DNA from: JADGGM01 sp027307005 | Lineage (GTDB): Bacteria > Gemmatimonadota > Gemmatimonadetes > Gemmatimonadales > Gemmatimonadaceae | DNA length: 64,000 nt | NCBI GenBank assembly: GCA_035455745.1 | Contig: DATIEP010000072.1 | Span: forward strand, 1 to 64,000 | Direction: 5' to 3' | Shown here: piece after piece, positions 45,986-55,810 of the stretch | Layout: each line of letters begins with the position of its first letter | Numbering within the stretch: the stretch's first letter is position 1 | Notes under the pieces: generated by a model | The model's database searches: none | Seen by the model: the letters and a program-made list of their open reading frames with translations, nothing else | What the model was told of the DNA's origin: nothing | Program-made: the position numbers and the translations under genes

Positions 45986-47829
45986 GAATCGGATGTGGTT
46001 GAAGTCGGATTGACCGTCGCAACGCCCAACGCTTCGAGTACGCGGCGCGCGCTCGCAGCGCTGAAACCCGGCAGTCGCGCAATGTCGTCCTCGCTTGCGT
46101 CGCGCACGCCTTGCACGCTTCCGAAGGCGTGCAGCAACGCGCGGCGGCGCTGCGGCCCGATACCCGGAATCTTGAGGAGCTCGGACGTGACCGTGCGCAT
46201 CGCGCGGCGCTTTCGGTTGTACGTGATCGCGAAGCGGTGCGCTTCGTCTCGTGCGCGTTGCAGCAATCGCAGACCGGGCGACCGTCGCGATAATCGCAAG
46301 GGCTCCGAGCGGCCCGGCACGAACACTTCTTCTTCGCGTTTGGCGAGACTCACGGTGTGCAGCGCGCCCAGGCCCAACGACTCGAGCGCCGCCCGCGCCG
46401 CGCCCAACTGTCCCTTGCCGCCATCGATCATCACGAGGTCGGGCAGCGGCTTCCCTTCTTCGATGCGCCGCTGAAAGTAGCGCGTGACCACTTCGCGCAT
46501 CGACGCGAAATCGTCGGTGCCTTCGACGCTCTTGATCTTGAATTTGCGATACTCCCCGCGCTTGGGCCGGCCGTTCTCGAACCACACGCACGACGCGACC
46601 GTGTCCGTCCCCTGCGCCGTCGAGATGTCGAAGCACACGATCGCCCGCGGCACCGTCGTTAGGCCGAGTTCACGCTGCAACTCGTACACCGGATCGACGG
46701 CGCGCTCGTCGGCCTCGAACGACGCGAGCTTCTGCTCCTCGAGCAGGTGGCGCGCGTTCTGCTCGGCGAGATCGATCAGCTCGCGCTTGGGCCCGCGCTG
46801 TGGGATGCGAAGGCTCGTGCCCGGCAGCGATTGCTCGATCAGCTCGCGATCATCGAACTCGAACGGCGCCAGCAGCTCGCTCGCGTGTTCCAGCGATGGC
46901 AAGTAGCCGCGGACGAGATACGCCGATAAGACGGCTGCGTCGCTCTCGCCTTCGAGATTTTCGAGCACCTGCTGCTCGCGTGCCAGCAGCTTGCCCGCGC
47001 GAATGCGGAGCACGACGACACACGCCTCGTCGCCATCGCGCGCGTAGCCGATGACGTCGCGGTCGCCGCCCTCGACTTCCACGACCACCGTCGGCTCCTC
47101 GAGCAGCTCGAGGTGTCGTAAGGCATTTCGCAGTTCGGCCGCGCGCTCGAAGTCGAGCCGCACCGACGCTTCCTCCATGCGTGCGCGCACACGACGCGTG
47201 ACCTCGTCCGTGCGGCCGTCCAGATACAACAGCACCTCGTCGATCATCGCACGGTATTCGAGTTGCGACTGCGCGAAGATGCACGGCGCCTTGCACCGCC
47301 CGATGTGATAATCGAGACACGGCCGCTCCGGCATCTCGCGCGGCATGTCGTAGTTGCACGACCGCACGGTGAAGATGCGTTTCACCACGTTGAGTGCGCG
47401 ACGCATCGCGCCGACGTCGGTGTACGGACCGAAGTATCGGCCGCCGTCGTCGACGAGCCGGCGCGTCACGATCACGCGCGGAAACGGCTCCTGAACCGTG
47501 ACCTTGATGTACGGATACGACTTGTCGTCGCGGAGCGCGATGTTGAACCGCGGCCGATACTCTTTGATGAGATTGTTCTCGAGGATCAGCGCGTGCGCTT
47601 CCGACGGAACGACGATCGTGTCGACATCCACGACCTGTCGCATGAGCGCGATGGTCTTGATGCTCTCGATGCGATCGCCGGCGAGATAGCTGCGCACGCG
47701 CGAGCGCAGACGCTTGGCCTTGCCGACATACAGCACACGTCCCTCGGCGTTCTTCCACAGGTAGACGCCGGGCGACTCGGGCAGATTCGCGACTTTGTGC
47801 GCGAGCGGATGGAAATCGGATTCGGTCAT
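45982..47829 (-). CDS. uvrC: excinuclease ABC subunit C
   Basis: This 615-residue nucleotide-excision repair nuclease has an N-terminal GIY-YIG domain (SPGVYLWKNAEGRVLYVGKA), a UVR helix hairpin near residue 205, a UvrC RNase-H-like domain (CFDISTAQGTDTVASCVWF) and a C-terminal HhH pair (LLKIPGIGPQRRRALLHAFGSV). The ATG at 47829 gives the usual N-terminus. The usual FE-S-type CYS pattern CLDYHIGRCKAPC is also present. Confidence 0.96.
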   Translation of the reverse strand: MTESDFHPLAHKVANLPESPGVYLWKNAEGRVLYVGKAKRLRSRVRSYLAGDRIESIKTIALMRQVVDVDTIVVPSEAHALILENNLIKEYRPRFNIALRDDKSYPYIKVTVQEPFPRVIVTRRLVDDGGRYFGPYTDVGAMRRALNVVKRIFTVRSCNYDMPREMPERPCLDYHIGRCKAPCIFAQSQLEYRAMIDEVLLYLDGRTDEVTRRVRARMEEASVRLDFERAAELRNALRHLELLEEPTVVVEVEGGDRDVIGYARDGDEACVVVLRIRAGKLLAREQQVLENLEGESDAAVLSAYLVRGYLPSLEHASELLAPFEFDDRELIEQSLPGTSLRIPQRGPKRELIDLAEQNARHLLEEQKLASFEADERAVDPVYELQRELGLTTVPRAIVCFDISTAQGTDTVASCVWFENGRPKRGEYRKFKIKSVEGTDDFASMREVVTRYFQRRIEEGKPLPDLVMIDGGKGQLGAARAALESLGLGALHTVSLAKREEEVFVPGRSEPLRLSRRSPGLRLLQRARDEAHRFAITYNRKRRAMRTVTSELLKIPGIGPQRRRALLHAFGSVQGVRDASEDDIARLPGFSAASARRVLEALGVATVNPTSTTSDS

Positions 47830-47910
47830 CGGCAAGGCTCGGCCGCGTCGCAAGCGTCGCGACGCGCGCATCCACGAAATATACGCCGAACCGTCGTGCT
47901 CTGGCGCGGC

Positions 47911-49512
47911 TCAGCGCCGCCGGAACACCGCCGCCAGCACGGTGCGCGACTCCGGAATCGAGAGGGACGTAGTGAGGCCGAAGTACACGAGGCCGTATGG
48001 AATGAGCGCGAGAATCGCGAGCGGGATCGGATGCGCGACACCCACGAGCAGCTTGACGCCCCAGGCGGCGGCCGCCGCGACGAGCGCCGAACACCAGAGC
48101 TTGGCGACGAACGCAGCCGGGAGACCCGTGCGCCCGATCCGGCGGTTCAGCGTCCGACGCAACAGGAGGAATTCGGCCCAACCCGCGATCCCTGCCGACG
48201 CCGTGAGGCCCGCCGCGCCCCATTTGAGATCGAGCGAGAGCAGCGGCGGCACGAGCAGCGCGAACACCGCGCCCAACCCGGTGGTGAGCGTGACGCGCAC
48301 GACCGCGAAGCGGAGGGGCGTCTTGGTATCGCGCAGCGCGTAATACGCCGACGAGTACAAGCGTCCGAGCGTCGATGCAAGCAATCCCACGGCCGAGCCG
48401 GCGAGGATCCCCCACACGTATACGGAGTCGGCGCGGGTGAACCGCCCGGTCTGGAACAACGCCGCCGCGAGCACGTCGCCTAACGCAAGGAACGCCACCG
48501 CCGACGGCACCACCAGGAACGCGATGCGCCGCAACCCGGCGTCCAGGCGCACGCGCAGATACTCGCCGATCTCGTGTTCGTCGCCTAACGCACTGGACAT
48601 CGCTGGGAGTTCGGCCGCCGACACCGACATGCCGAACAAGCTCACCGGCAGCACGTAGAGCGTCTGCGCCGTGGTGAGGCCGGCGACGGCGCCCGCGGGC
48701 AACAGACTGGCGAGCACCACGTCCACGTAGCCGCTGATCTGCACCACCCCGCGCCCGACGAACACCGGCATGAAGTTGTTGATCACCGTTCTCACATTCG
48801 CGCCCGCCACGTCCAGCGACGGCCGCAGACGGCCGAGCAGCCTGAGGACGGTCGGGAGCTGCACCAGCAGCTGGAGGAAGCTGCCGGCGAGCGATCCCCA
48901 CGCCGCCGCGACGGCGAGCGGCGACTGCGCCCTGGCGCTGCCTAACGCAATCAGCGTGACGATGATCGCGAGATTCCAGAAAATCGGCGCCGTGTACGAG
49001 ATGAAGAACCGGCGGTGGCTGTTGAGCACGCCCAGACACCACGCCGACATCACGAGCACGCCGGCGCCCGGGAAAAAAATGCGGACCAGCTCGATCGTCA
49101 GATCGCGCTTGGCGCCGGCGAACCCCGGGGCGATGATGGCGATGAGCCACGGCGTCGCCAGCACGCCGAAGAGCACGATGATGGACGTCGTCACCGCGAG
49201 CAGTCCGGCCACCGCGCCCGCCACGCGCCGCGCTTCCTGCTCGTCGCCCTCGGCCAGCAGCCGCGCGTACACCGGAATGAACGACGCGGACAGGACGCCC
49301 TCGCCGAACAGGTTCTGCAGAAAATTCGGAATCTTGAACGCGGCGTTGAACGCGTCGGCCGCGTCGCCTAACCCGAGATAGTGGCCCAGGAACCGCTGGC
49401 GAATGAGGCCGAAGATGCGGCTGAGGAAGATGCCCGACGCCACCAGCAGCGCCGCGCGGCCGGTGCGCTCCGGCGCACGCGGCCGCGCGGGCTCAGCGGC
49501 CGCCACCGGCAT
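47911..49512 (-). CDS. murJ: lipid II flippase MurJ
   Basis: This 533-residue MOP-superfamily protein has about 14 membrane helices. LLVASGIFLSRIFGLIRQ and AFKIPNFLQNLFGEGVLSASF are the MurJ N-terminal signatures. It moves lipid II across the inner membrane for peptidoglycan synthesis. Its start overlaps the end of bshC by 20 bases. Confidence 0.95.
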   Translation of the reverse strand: MPVAAAEPARPRAPERTGRAALLVASGIFLSRIFGLIRQRFLGHYLGLGDAADAFNAAFKIPNFLQNLFGEGVLSASFIPVYARLLAEGDEQEARRVAGAVAGLLAVTTSIIVLFGVLATPWLIAIIAPGFAGAKRDLTIELVRIFFPGAGVLVMSAWCLGVLNSHRRFFISYTAPIFWNLAIIVTLIALGSARAQSPLAVAAAWGSLAGSFLQLLVQLPTVLRLLGRLRPSLDVAGANVRTVINNFMPVFVGRGVVQISGYVDVVLASLLPAGAVAGLTTAQTLYVLPVSLFGMSVSAAELPAMSSALGDEHEIGEYLRVRLDAGLRRIAFLVVPSAVAFLALGDVLAAALFQTGRFTRADSVYVWGILAGSAVGLLASTLGRLYSSAYYALRDTKTPLRFAVVRVTLTTGLGAVFALLVPPLLSLDLKWGAAGLTASAGIAGWAEFLLLRRTLNRRIGRTGLPAAFVAKLWCSALVAAAAAWGVKLLVGVAHPIPLAILALIPYGLVYFGLTTSLSIPESRTVLAAVFRRR

Positions 49513-51109
49513 CGTGCGAATACGCGGCCTGCCCTGTCGGCGCCAGACCTAGCGCCGCCACGTGCTCGCGGGCGCGCGCCGAGATCGCATCGAGCAGCGG
49601 CAGCCCATGCCGCGCCAGCAGCGGCATCAGGTTGAGCACGCGCTCCTGTAGACGGTCGAAGGGAAACAGCGAGGCGCGCGCGATCCCGATGTGCCGCGTC
49701 AGTTCGGTCTCGCGCCGCTTGGTCGCGGCCGCCACCCGGCGCTCCAATCGGTCCAACCGGTGGGCGATGTTGCGCCGCGTTCCCTCCGCCACCGCACGGT
49801 CGACGAGCGGCGGCGCGGTCTGCTCGAGCGCCGCATCGAGCTCGGACGCCGCAGCTTCGAGCGCCTGCCGGTAGCGCACGAGCGCCGATGCAATTTCGGC
49901 CGGTACGCGCTCGCGCACCAGACGGCCCAACACCGCGTGCGGATCCCGCAGCGCGTCCACGTCGAGGCCGTATCGGTCGAGAATCCGCTGCACGTGCGGC
50001 TCGACGATCACGCCGGACCACCGCGGCACTGCCAGCGGACGCGCCATGCCTAACGCATCGGCCACCGCCGTCGACTGCGCGAAGTACGCCTGCTCGGCCG
50101 GACCCGCCACGTAGGCCACGGTGGGCAGGATCGCACGCTCCACGACGGGCCGCAGCAGCACGTTGGGCTCGAGTGCGCCCTGCGCATCGCCGAGCGCCGC
50201 GCCAATGGGCAGCCGCCGCCGCTCGCCTTCCCCCGCCGCGAACACCAACGACAACCGGTCCACGTGCGCCACCTGCGGCTCGTACCCCGCCTCGGCGAGC
50301 GCCGCGCTTCGCGAGCGGAGCGCCGCGTCCACCGGCGCCGCGTCGGCCAGCGCGTGCGCCAGCGCCGGACGCGACGCCGCCTGGACCGCCGGATGGCCGG
50401 CGTCCAGCACCGGCATGCCTAACGGCTCCAGTATCGCGCGCAGGAGCGTGACGAACGCGCCGCCCACCGTCTGGTCGGGCGCGTAGGCCCGCCGCACGTC
50501 GTCCAGGACGTGCGGCGCTGCCGCCGCGCCGGCGGCATCGGCGAGCGTCTGCATCGCGCCGCGCACATCGCCTAACGGCGTGTCCCGCATGCCGCGGCCC
50601 TCGATTGCCGCCGGCGGCGAGGATAACGTCACCACCCGATCCCCGAGCGCCACGTGCGTCACGCTCGACTCGGCGTAGTCCGCGTCGTAGGTCGCCGCCC
50701 AGTACACCGGCACCGTCGGAATCCCGGACGACTCTTCGATCGCATCCGCGAGCGCGATCGCGCTGAGCGCCTTGCTCCACGTGTAGATCGGTCCGCCGAA
50801 CAACCCGGGCTGTTGGCCCGTCGTCACCACCACCCCGCCCTCGCCGGCGCGCGCCAGTCGATCCGCTGCCGCACCGCGTGCCTCGATCGCCGGACCGAGC
50901 ACTCGCGCCCATCTGCCGTCGCTGCGCAGGCGCGACGCCCGCTCGCGCCACGCCGACGCGTCGCGCGGCGCGCCCTCGTACCACGCCGATTCCGGCCCGC
51001 CGTCACGCGCCGCGCGCGCAATGTCCGGCATCGCCGTTGGCAGCGACAGGACGCGAGGCTCGCTCACGCGCGTCCCGCGACAGCGCCCACGCACGGCTGC
51101 ATCCGACAT
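49493..51109 (-). CDS. bshC: bacillithiol biosynthesis cysteine-adding enzyme BshC
   Basis: This protein of about 538 residues matches BshC: VVTTGQQPGLFGGPIYTWSK, a YWAATYDADYAE segment, NVLLRPVVERAILPTVAYVAGPAEQAYF (quoted in parts) and a coiled-coil region near 400-470. BshC joins cysteine to GlcN-malate to make bacillithiol. The ATG at 51109 or a GTG at 51067 may be the start; neither has a clear Shine-Dalgarno. bshA and bshB are not here. Confidence 0.85.
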   Translation of the reverse strand: MSDAAVRGRCRGTRVSEPRVLSLPTAMPDIARAARDGGPESAWYEGAPRDASAWRERASRLRSDGRWARVLGPAIEARGAAADRLARAGEGGVVVTTGQQPGLFGGPIYTWSKALSAIALADAIEESSGIPTVPVYWAATYDADYAESSVTHVALGDRVVTLSSPPAAIEGRGMRDTPLGDVRGAMQTLADAAGAAAAPHVLDDVRRAYAPDQTVGGAFVTLLRAILEPLGMPVLDAGHPAVQAASRPALAHALADAAPVDAALRSRSAALAEAGYEPQVAHVDRLSLVFAAGEGERRRLPIGAALGDAQGALEPNVLLRPVVERAILPTVAYVAGPAEQAYFAQSTAVADALGMARPLAVPRWSGVIVEPHVQRILDRYGLDVDALRDPHAVLGRLVRERVPAEIASALVRYRQALEAAASELDAALEQTAPPLVDRAVAEGTRRNIAHRLDRLERRVAAATKRRETELTRHIGIARASLFPFDRLQERVLNLMPLLARHGLPLLDAISARAREHVAALGLAPTGQAAYSHDAGGGR

Positions 51110-51155
51110 CGGATGCGGCGCTGATGCACGGCGGTTTCGACTCGAGGAGATGGCA

Positions 51156-51620
51156 TCACTTGTGGTACGGTTCGCCGCGCCCGATCGTACCGGCGCGATA
51201 GAGTTGTTCCGCGAGCACCAGCCGCGCGAGCTCGTGCGGCAGCGTCCATCGCGCGAACGCCAACCGCATCGTCGACCGGCGCCGCACGCTCTCCGACAAC
51301 CCGTACGCACCGCCGATCATGAACGCCACATCGCGTCCCGCGTCGCGGTGGTCGCGGAGCCAACCGGCGAACTCCTCGGACCGCATCAGAGTTCCCTCGG
51401 CGTCACAGGCCACGAGCACCGTCGCCGAGCCCGCCGCGGCCAGCAATCGCTCGCCTTCGCGCTCCTGCACCTCGCTGGACGAGCGGCCGCGGGCCGGCTC
51501 CTCGCGCACCGCGCGGACATCGAGCGGCCAGTACCGCGCCGCGCGTCGCTCGTATTCCTCGATCGCGGCCGCCAGGTCGCGATCCCTCGGCCGGCCCACG
51601 GCCGCGACGAGCACGCGCAT
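51156..51620 (-). CDS. rlmH: 23S rRNA (pseudouridine1915-N3)-methyltransferase
   Basis: This 154-residue SPOUT methyltransferase has the C-terminal knot signature FMIGGAYGLSESVRRRS and the LPHELARLVLAEQLYRAGTI segment, ending EPYHK as in most RlmH proteins. It acts on helix 69 of the large ribosomal subunit. Slightly extended insertion near residue 45 is G/S-rich. Confidence 0.95.
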   Translation of the reverse strand: MRVLVAAVGRPRDRDLAAAIEEYERRAARYWPLDVRAVREEPARGRSSSEVQEREGERLLAAAGSATVLVACDAEGTLMRSEEFAGWLRDHRDAGRDVAFMIGGAYGLSESVRRRSTMRLAFARWTLPHELARLVLAEQLYRAGTIGRGEPYHK

Positions 51621-51662
51621 CAGGTCGGCGCACCCGCGGCCCGCGGCGCCCGGGTGCCTGCG

Positions 51663-52970
51663 TTAGGCGTAGATCCCGCGCAGCCGGTGCACCGTGGCGA
51701 CGCGCGAAATCGACAGCATGTACGCGGCCGTGCGCATGTTCACCTTGTGCCGCCGCGACAACTCGAGCACCGCGCGGAAGCTGTCCTGCATGATCTGCTG
51801 CAGGCGATCGTTCACGCTCGCTTCGGTCCAGAAATAGCCGCCCCGGTCCTGCACCCACTCGAAGTACGACACCGTGACCCCGCCCGCGTTGGCGAGGATG
51901 TCCGGGATCACGAACACGCCCTTGTCGTCGAGGATCGCGTCGGCCGGCGCCGTGGTCGGACCGTTCGCGCCTTCGCAGATCACGCGCGCGCGGATCTTGG
52001 GCGCGTTCTTGCGCGTGATCACGTTCTCGAGCGCCGCCGGCACGAGGACGTCGACCTCGAGCGTCAACAAATCGTCGTTGGTGATGCGGTCGCCCTTCGA
52101 GTAGCCATCGAGCGAGCGATTCTGCTTCACGTACGCAATCGCGTCGTTGACGTCGATGCCGTTCGTGTTCAGGATGCCGCCCGAGCGGTCGCCGATCGCG
52201 ACCACCTTGCAGCCCTGCGTGTGCAGCAGCTGCGCGGCGACGGAACCTACGTTGCCGAAGCCTTGCACCGCCACCGTTGCGCCGGCGGCGCGCATGCCCA
52301 GATGCTCCAGCGCCGCCAACGTGACGAGCATGCACCCGCGGCCGGTCGCTTCCCGCCTGCCTAACGAGCCGCCCATTTCCACCGGTTTGCCCGTCACCAC
52401 CGACGTCACCGTGTGCCGCATGTGCATCGAATAGGTGTCCATCACCCACGCCATCACGCGCTCATTGGTATTGACGTCGGGCGCCGGCACGTCGGAATCC
52501 GGTCCGAGGATCCCGATGAGCCCCGCCGTATACCGACGCGTGATGCGCTCGAGCTCGGCGACGCTCAACTTGAGCGGATCGCAAATCACGCCGCCCTTGG
52601 AGCCGCCAAAGGGAATGTTCACCACCGCGCACTTCCACGTCATCCACGCGGCGAGCGCTTTCACTTCGTCGCGATTGACGTTCGGATCGAATCGAATCCC
52701 GCCCTTGGCGGGACCACGCGATGTGTTGTGCAGCACGCGATAGCCGGTGAACACCTCGATCTCCCCGTTGTCCATGAGGACGGGGATCGACAGCGTGATC
52801 TCTTTTTCGGGGTGGCGGAGGATTTTGTAGAGGCCCGGTTCCAGATCGAGCAGCTCGGCTGCCCGGTCGAACCGCGACATCATGTCCTCGAAAGGGTTGT
52901 CCTCGTTCAGGAAGCGGTCCTTGTCGGGCCTGACGATCTTGTCGGTAGAGAGTCTGAGATCGGTTGTCAT
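51663..52970 (-). CDS. gdhA: glutamate dehydrogenase
   Basis: This 435-residue Glu/Leu/Phe/Val dehydrogenase has GPAKGGIRFDPNVNRDEV, the catalytic Lys region MTWKCAVVNIPFGGSKGG and the Rossmann motif VQGFGNVGSVAAQLL. It links 2-oxoglutarate and glutamate; cofactor preference cannot be read. The ATG at 52970 overlaps the lpxK stop. The TAA stop lies inside a GCCTAAC heptamer. Confidence 0.94.
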   Translation of the reverse strand: MTTDLRLSTDKIVRPDKDRFLNEDNPFEDMMSRFDRAAELLDLEPGLYKILRHPEKEITLSIPVLMDNGEIEVFTGYRVLHNTSRGPAKGGIRFDPNVNRDEVKALAAWMTWKCAVVNIPFGGSKGGVICDPLKLSVAELERITRRYTAGLIGILGPDSDVPAPDVNTNERVMAWVMDTYSMHMRHTVTSVVTGKPVEMGGSLGRREATGRGCMLVTLAALEHLGMRAAGATVAVQGFGNVGSVAAQLLHTQGCKVVAIGDRSGGILNTNGIDVNDAIAYVKQNRSLDGYSKGDRITNDDLLTLEVDVLVPAALENVITRKNAPKIRARVICEGANGPTTAPADAILDDKGVFVIPDILANAGGVTVSYFEWVQDRGGYFWTEASVNDRLQQIMQDSFRAVLELSRRHKVNMRTAAYMLSISRVATVHRLRGIYA

Positions 52971-54046
52971 GAGTTTGGTAAGGACGGATGGCCCAACGCG
53001 GGCGGCCGCACTCCGGGTTGGTCGCGTCGCGCATCGAGCAGTGAGGCAAGAAGAGAATCCACTGTGCTTTGCCCGGACTCGAGCGCGAACTGCTGGGAAA
53101 CATACCACAACGACAGCGCCGCGCGAGGCCAGAGGGGCGCGAGCTTCACGGCGTCCTTGAGCGTGCACAGGACGAGACTCGTCTCGCCTGCTCCGCGCTG
53201 GACGGCTGACACGTCATCGTCGGTGAACCGATGATGATCCTCGAACGCGTGGAGCGTGACGGCCGCGCCGGCGGCCCGGAGCTGCGCCACGAGGGTGAGC
53301 GGATCACCGATGGCGGCCACCAGGTAGACGCGCTCGCCCTGGAGCGACGACAGCGGGCGGACTTGGGGTTCACCGACGCGATGCACATCGCCCAGCGTGA
53401 GCGACGCAACGGCCGTCGGCAGCTGCGGCCACATGCGGCCGAGCTCGCCTGTCACTGCAGACACAGCCGTATCCGGGACGGCGCGGCGTGTCACGATCAC
53501 CATCGTCGCCCGCGCCAGCGCGCTCAATGGTTCACGCCATGGCCCTGCGGGCAGCGGCCGCGCGGGAAGCCGCCATCGATCGGCGCTGATGAGGACTATG
53601 TCCGCGTCGCGCCGCGCGCGGCGGTGCTGAAATGCATCGTCGAGGACTGCAACGTCGGCGCCGAGCGCACGAGCGCGCCTCACGCCCGCCACGCGGTCGC
53701 CCGCGATGACTACCGGGATTTCGGGATTCACCTCCCGGTGGACGAGCGGCTCGTCGCTTCCGTATCCGCGCATCACGATCGCCGGGTGCGCGCCTCGTTC
53801 TACGAGCCGCGCCGCGAGCCACGCCGCGGCCGGAGTCTTCCCGGTTCCGCCCACCGTGAGATTGCCGACGCTCACGCTGGGCAGCGCCAGCCGGACTTGC
53901 TCGACGAGTCCGGCATTGAAGAGCGCGCCGCGTACGGCGACGACGCCCGCATACACGGCCGCGAACGGCCACAGCAGGGCGCGTGCGGCTTGAGCGCGCG
54001 CGTCGCCGCCGTACCACACGTGGTCGGTCGTGCGCGGATCAAACAC
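52967..54046 (-). CDS. lpxK: tetraacyldisaccharide 4'-kinase
   Basis: This 359-residue kinase phosphorylates the lipid A precursor. The P-loop is VGNLTVGGTGKTPAAAWLA, preceded by the membrane-associated N-terminus (LLWPFAAVYAGVVAVR) and followed by MRGYGS and LDDAFQHRR. It starts the lipid A group, here read after the acyltransferase and lpxB genes. The last about 20 residues after residue 335 are unusually Arg/Pro-rich. Confidence 0.93.
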   Translation of the reverse strand: MFDPRTTDHVWYGGDARAQAARALLWPFAAVYAGVVAVRGALFNAGLVEQVRLALPSVSVGNLTVGGTGKTPAAAWLAARLVERGAHPAIVMRGYGSDEPLVHREVNPEIPVVIAGDRVAGVRRARALGADVAVLDDAFQHRRARRDADIVLISADRWRLPARPLPAGPWREPLSALARATMVIVTRRAVPDTAVSAVTGELGRMWPQLPTAVASLTLGDVHRVGEPQVRPLSSLQGERVYLVAAIGDPLTLVAQLRAAGAAVTLHAFEDHHRFTDDDVSAVQRGAGETSLVLCTLKDAVKLAPLWPRAALSLWYVSQQFALESGQSTVDSLLASLLDARRDQPGVRPPALGHPSLPNS

Positions 54047-54698
54047 GCGTTGCTACCGCGTTGGTCTCCGCCATGAGTGCCTCGAAGCGCGGGGTCTGGC
54101 TCACCGCCTCGCGCGCACTCGCCGCGTCGGCGATGGTTGGCGTGCCGTAGGCGATGGTGACGCGCGCAAACGGTTTGGGGATGAGAAACCGGTCCCAGCT
54201 CGAGAGGCGCCATGCGCGAGACGCGCCGGCCCCGAGCGGAACGACCGGCGCCCCGGTGCGTTGGGAGACGATGAGCACGCCCGGCGCGAACGTATGCGCG
54301 GGTCCGCGCGGGCCATCGGGCGTGAACGCCGCGTCCCCGCCGCCGTCCACCACGCGGCACATGCCTAACAACGCCCGGTCGGCGCCGCGCGACGACGATC
54401 CCCGCACGGTCTTGCAGCCTAACGAAGTGGCGATGCGCGCGATGATCTCCCCGTCGCCGTGCTCGCTGATGAGCACCGTGATGCCCTGATCGCGATGCGC
54501 CCACAGGTGCGGCAGCATCTCGCCGTGCCACAGGCAGAGGATCACGGGTTGCCGGGCGGCGCGCAGCACGTCGAGCGCGCCGCGATTCACGTAGCGGATC
54601 CGCCACGTGCGCGCGAGCACCCGCAGGAGGCCGCCGCCTAACCAGCTGAGGATCGCGCGCCGGCGCGCGCGCCGGGTGTCGACGGCCGCGGCCGTCAT
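54039..54698 (-). CDS. DUF374-type lysophospholipid/lipid A acyltransferase-like protein
   Basis: This 219-residue protein has the DUF374 pattern: LCLWHGEMLPHLWAHRDQGI, SEHGDGEIIARIA, RGSSSRGADRALL and FTPDGPRGPAHTF, followed by VLIVSQRTGAPVVPLG. DUF374 proteins are distant LPLAT relatives found in Kdo/lipid A clusters. It may add an acyl chain to lipid A or its precursors. It is encoded between lpxB and lpxK with overlaps on both sides. Confidence 0.85.
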   Translation of the reverse strand: MTAAAVDTRRARRRAILSWLGGGLLRVLARTWRIRYVNRGALDVLRAARQPVILCLWHGEMLPHLWAHRDQGITVLISEHGDGEIIARIATSLGCKTVRGSSSRGADRALLGMCRVVDGGGDAAFTPDGPRGPAHTFAPGVLIVSQRTGAPVVPLGAGASRAWRLSSWDRFLIPKPFARVTIAYGTPTIADAASAREAVSQTPRFEALMAETNAVATRV

Positions 54699-55810
54699 TG
54701 CGCGAGCGCCAGCGCCATCTCGGCCACGCGCGCGGCGGCGCCGGGCGTGCCGAGCTTCTCCCGGACGCGAGCGAGTCCGGCCACCTGCGCCGCGCGCGCC
54801 ACGCTGTTCGGGTCGAGCAGCGGCTCGAGCGCATCCGCCATCGCGGCCGGATTCACCGCGTTCTGCAGGAATTCGGGCGCCAGCGACTCGCCGGCCACGA
54901 CGTTCACGAGCCCGATCCGCGGAATGGTCACCACGCGCCGCGCGATCGCGTAGCTCGCCGCGCCGGTGCGGTAGGCAACCACCAACGGACACCCCGCCAC
55001 CGCGGCCTCGAGGGTGGACGTCCCGCTCTTCGAGAGCGCCGCGTCCGCCGCGCGCCACACCGAGAACGAAGAGTCGTGCACCAAGGGATACGGCGACCGC
55101 GCACCGTCGAGCGCGATGCCGGGCGCAACGCTCACCACCACCTTGAGGCCGTGCACCCGCCGCTCGAGCATCCGCGCCGTCTCGAGGAACGGACCCAGGT
55201 GGCGGGCGATCTCCTGTGCGCGGCTTCCCGGGAAGAGCGCCAGCACGCGCTCCTCGTCCGTTAGGCCGAGCGCGCGGCGCGCCGCCGTGCGCGACGGCAT
55301 GGCGGCCGCCGCGCGGTCCAGCAGCGGATGGCCAACGAACGTCGCCTGCACGCGGTGGGACCGCAGCAGCGCCTCCTCGAAGGGCAGGATCACCGCCGCC
55401 CGCGTCACCGTCTGCGCCAGCGCGCGAAGCCGACCGGCGCCCCACGCCCACACCTGCGGCGTGATGTAGTAGAGCACCGGCACGCCCGCCGCATGCGCCG
55501 CCGCGGCAACTTTCATGTTGAAGCCCGGATAGTCGACCAGCACCACGAGACCCACCGCACCGGACTTGAGCCGCCGCTTGAGCGCGGACAGCAGGGCGTA
55601 GTGCCGCGGTACGTGCTTGAGCACCTCGAAAAACCCCATCACCGCAAGACGGTCGGTGTGCTCGATGAGGTGAACGCCTGCGCGCTCCATGCGCGCACCG
55701 CCGATGCCCACGAGCGGCACATCCGCGACTCTGCGGCGCAACTCTTCGGCGACTCCGGACGCGTGCAGGTCGCCGGACGCTTCGCCGGCGACGAACAGCA
55801 CCTCACGCAC
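54695..55810 (-). CDS. lpxB: lipid-A-disaccharide synthase
   Basis: This 371-residue GT19 enzyme joins UDP-2,3-diacylglucosamine and lipid X. VLFVAGEASGDLHASGVAEEL, MGFFEVLKHVP, VDYPGFNMKVA, YYITPQVWAWG and LFPGSRAQEI are the diagnostic blocks. The GTG at 55810, overlapping the upstream oxidoreductase stop by eight bases, gives the expected start. An in-frame GTG at 55801 is an alternative. Confidence 0.94.
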   Translation of the reverse strand: MREVLFVAGEASGDLHASGVAEELRRRVADVPLVGIGGARMERAGVHLIEHTDRLAVMGFFEVLKHVPRHYALLSALKRRLKSGAVGLVVLVDYPGFNMKVAAAAHAAGVPVLYYITPQVWAWGAGRLRALAQTVTRAAVILPFEEALLRSHRVQATFVGHPLLDRAAAAMPSRTAARRALGLTDEERVLALFPGSRAQEIARHLGPFLETARMLERRVHGLKVVVSVAPGIALDGARSPYPLVHDSSFSVWRAADAALSKSGTSTLEAAVAGCPLVVAYRTGAASYAIARRVVTIPRIGLVNVVAGESLAPEFLQNAVNPAAMADALEPLLDPNSVARAAQVAGLARVREKLGTPGAAARVAEMALALAQ

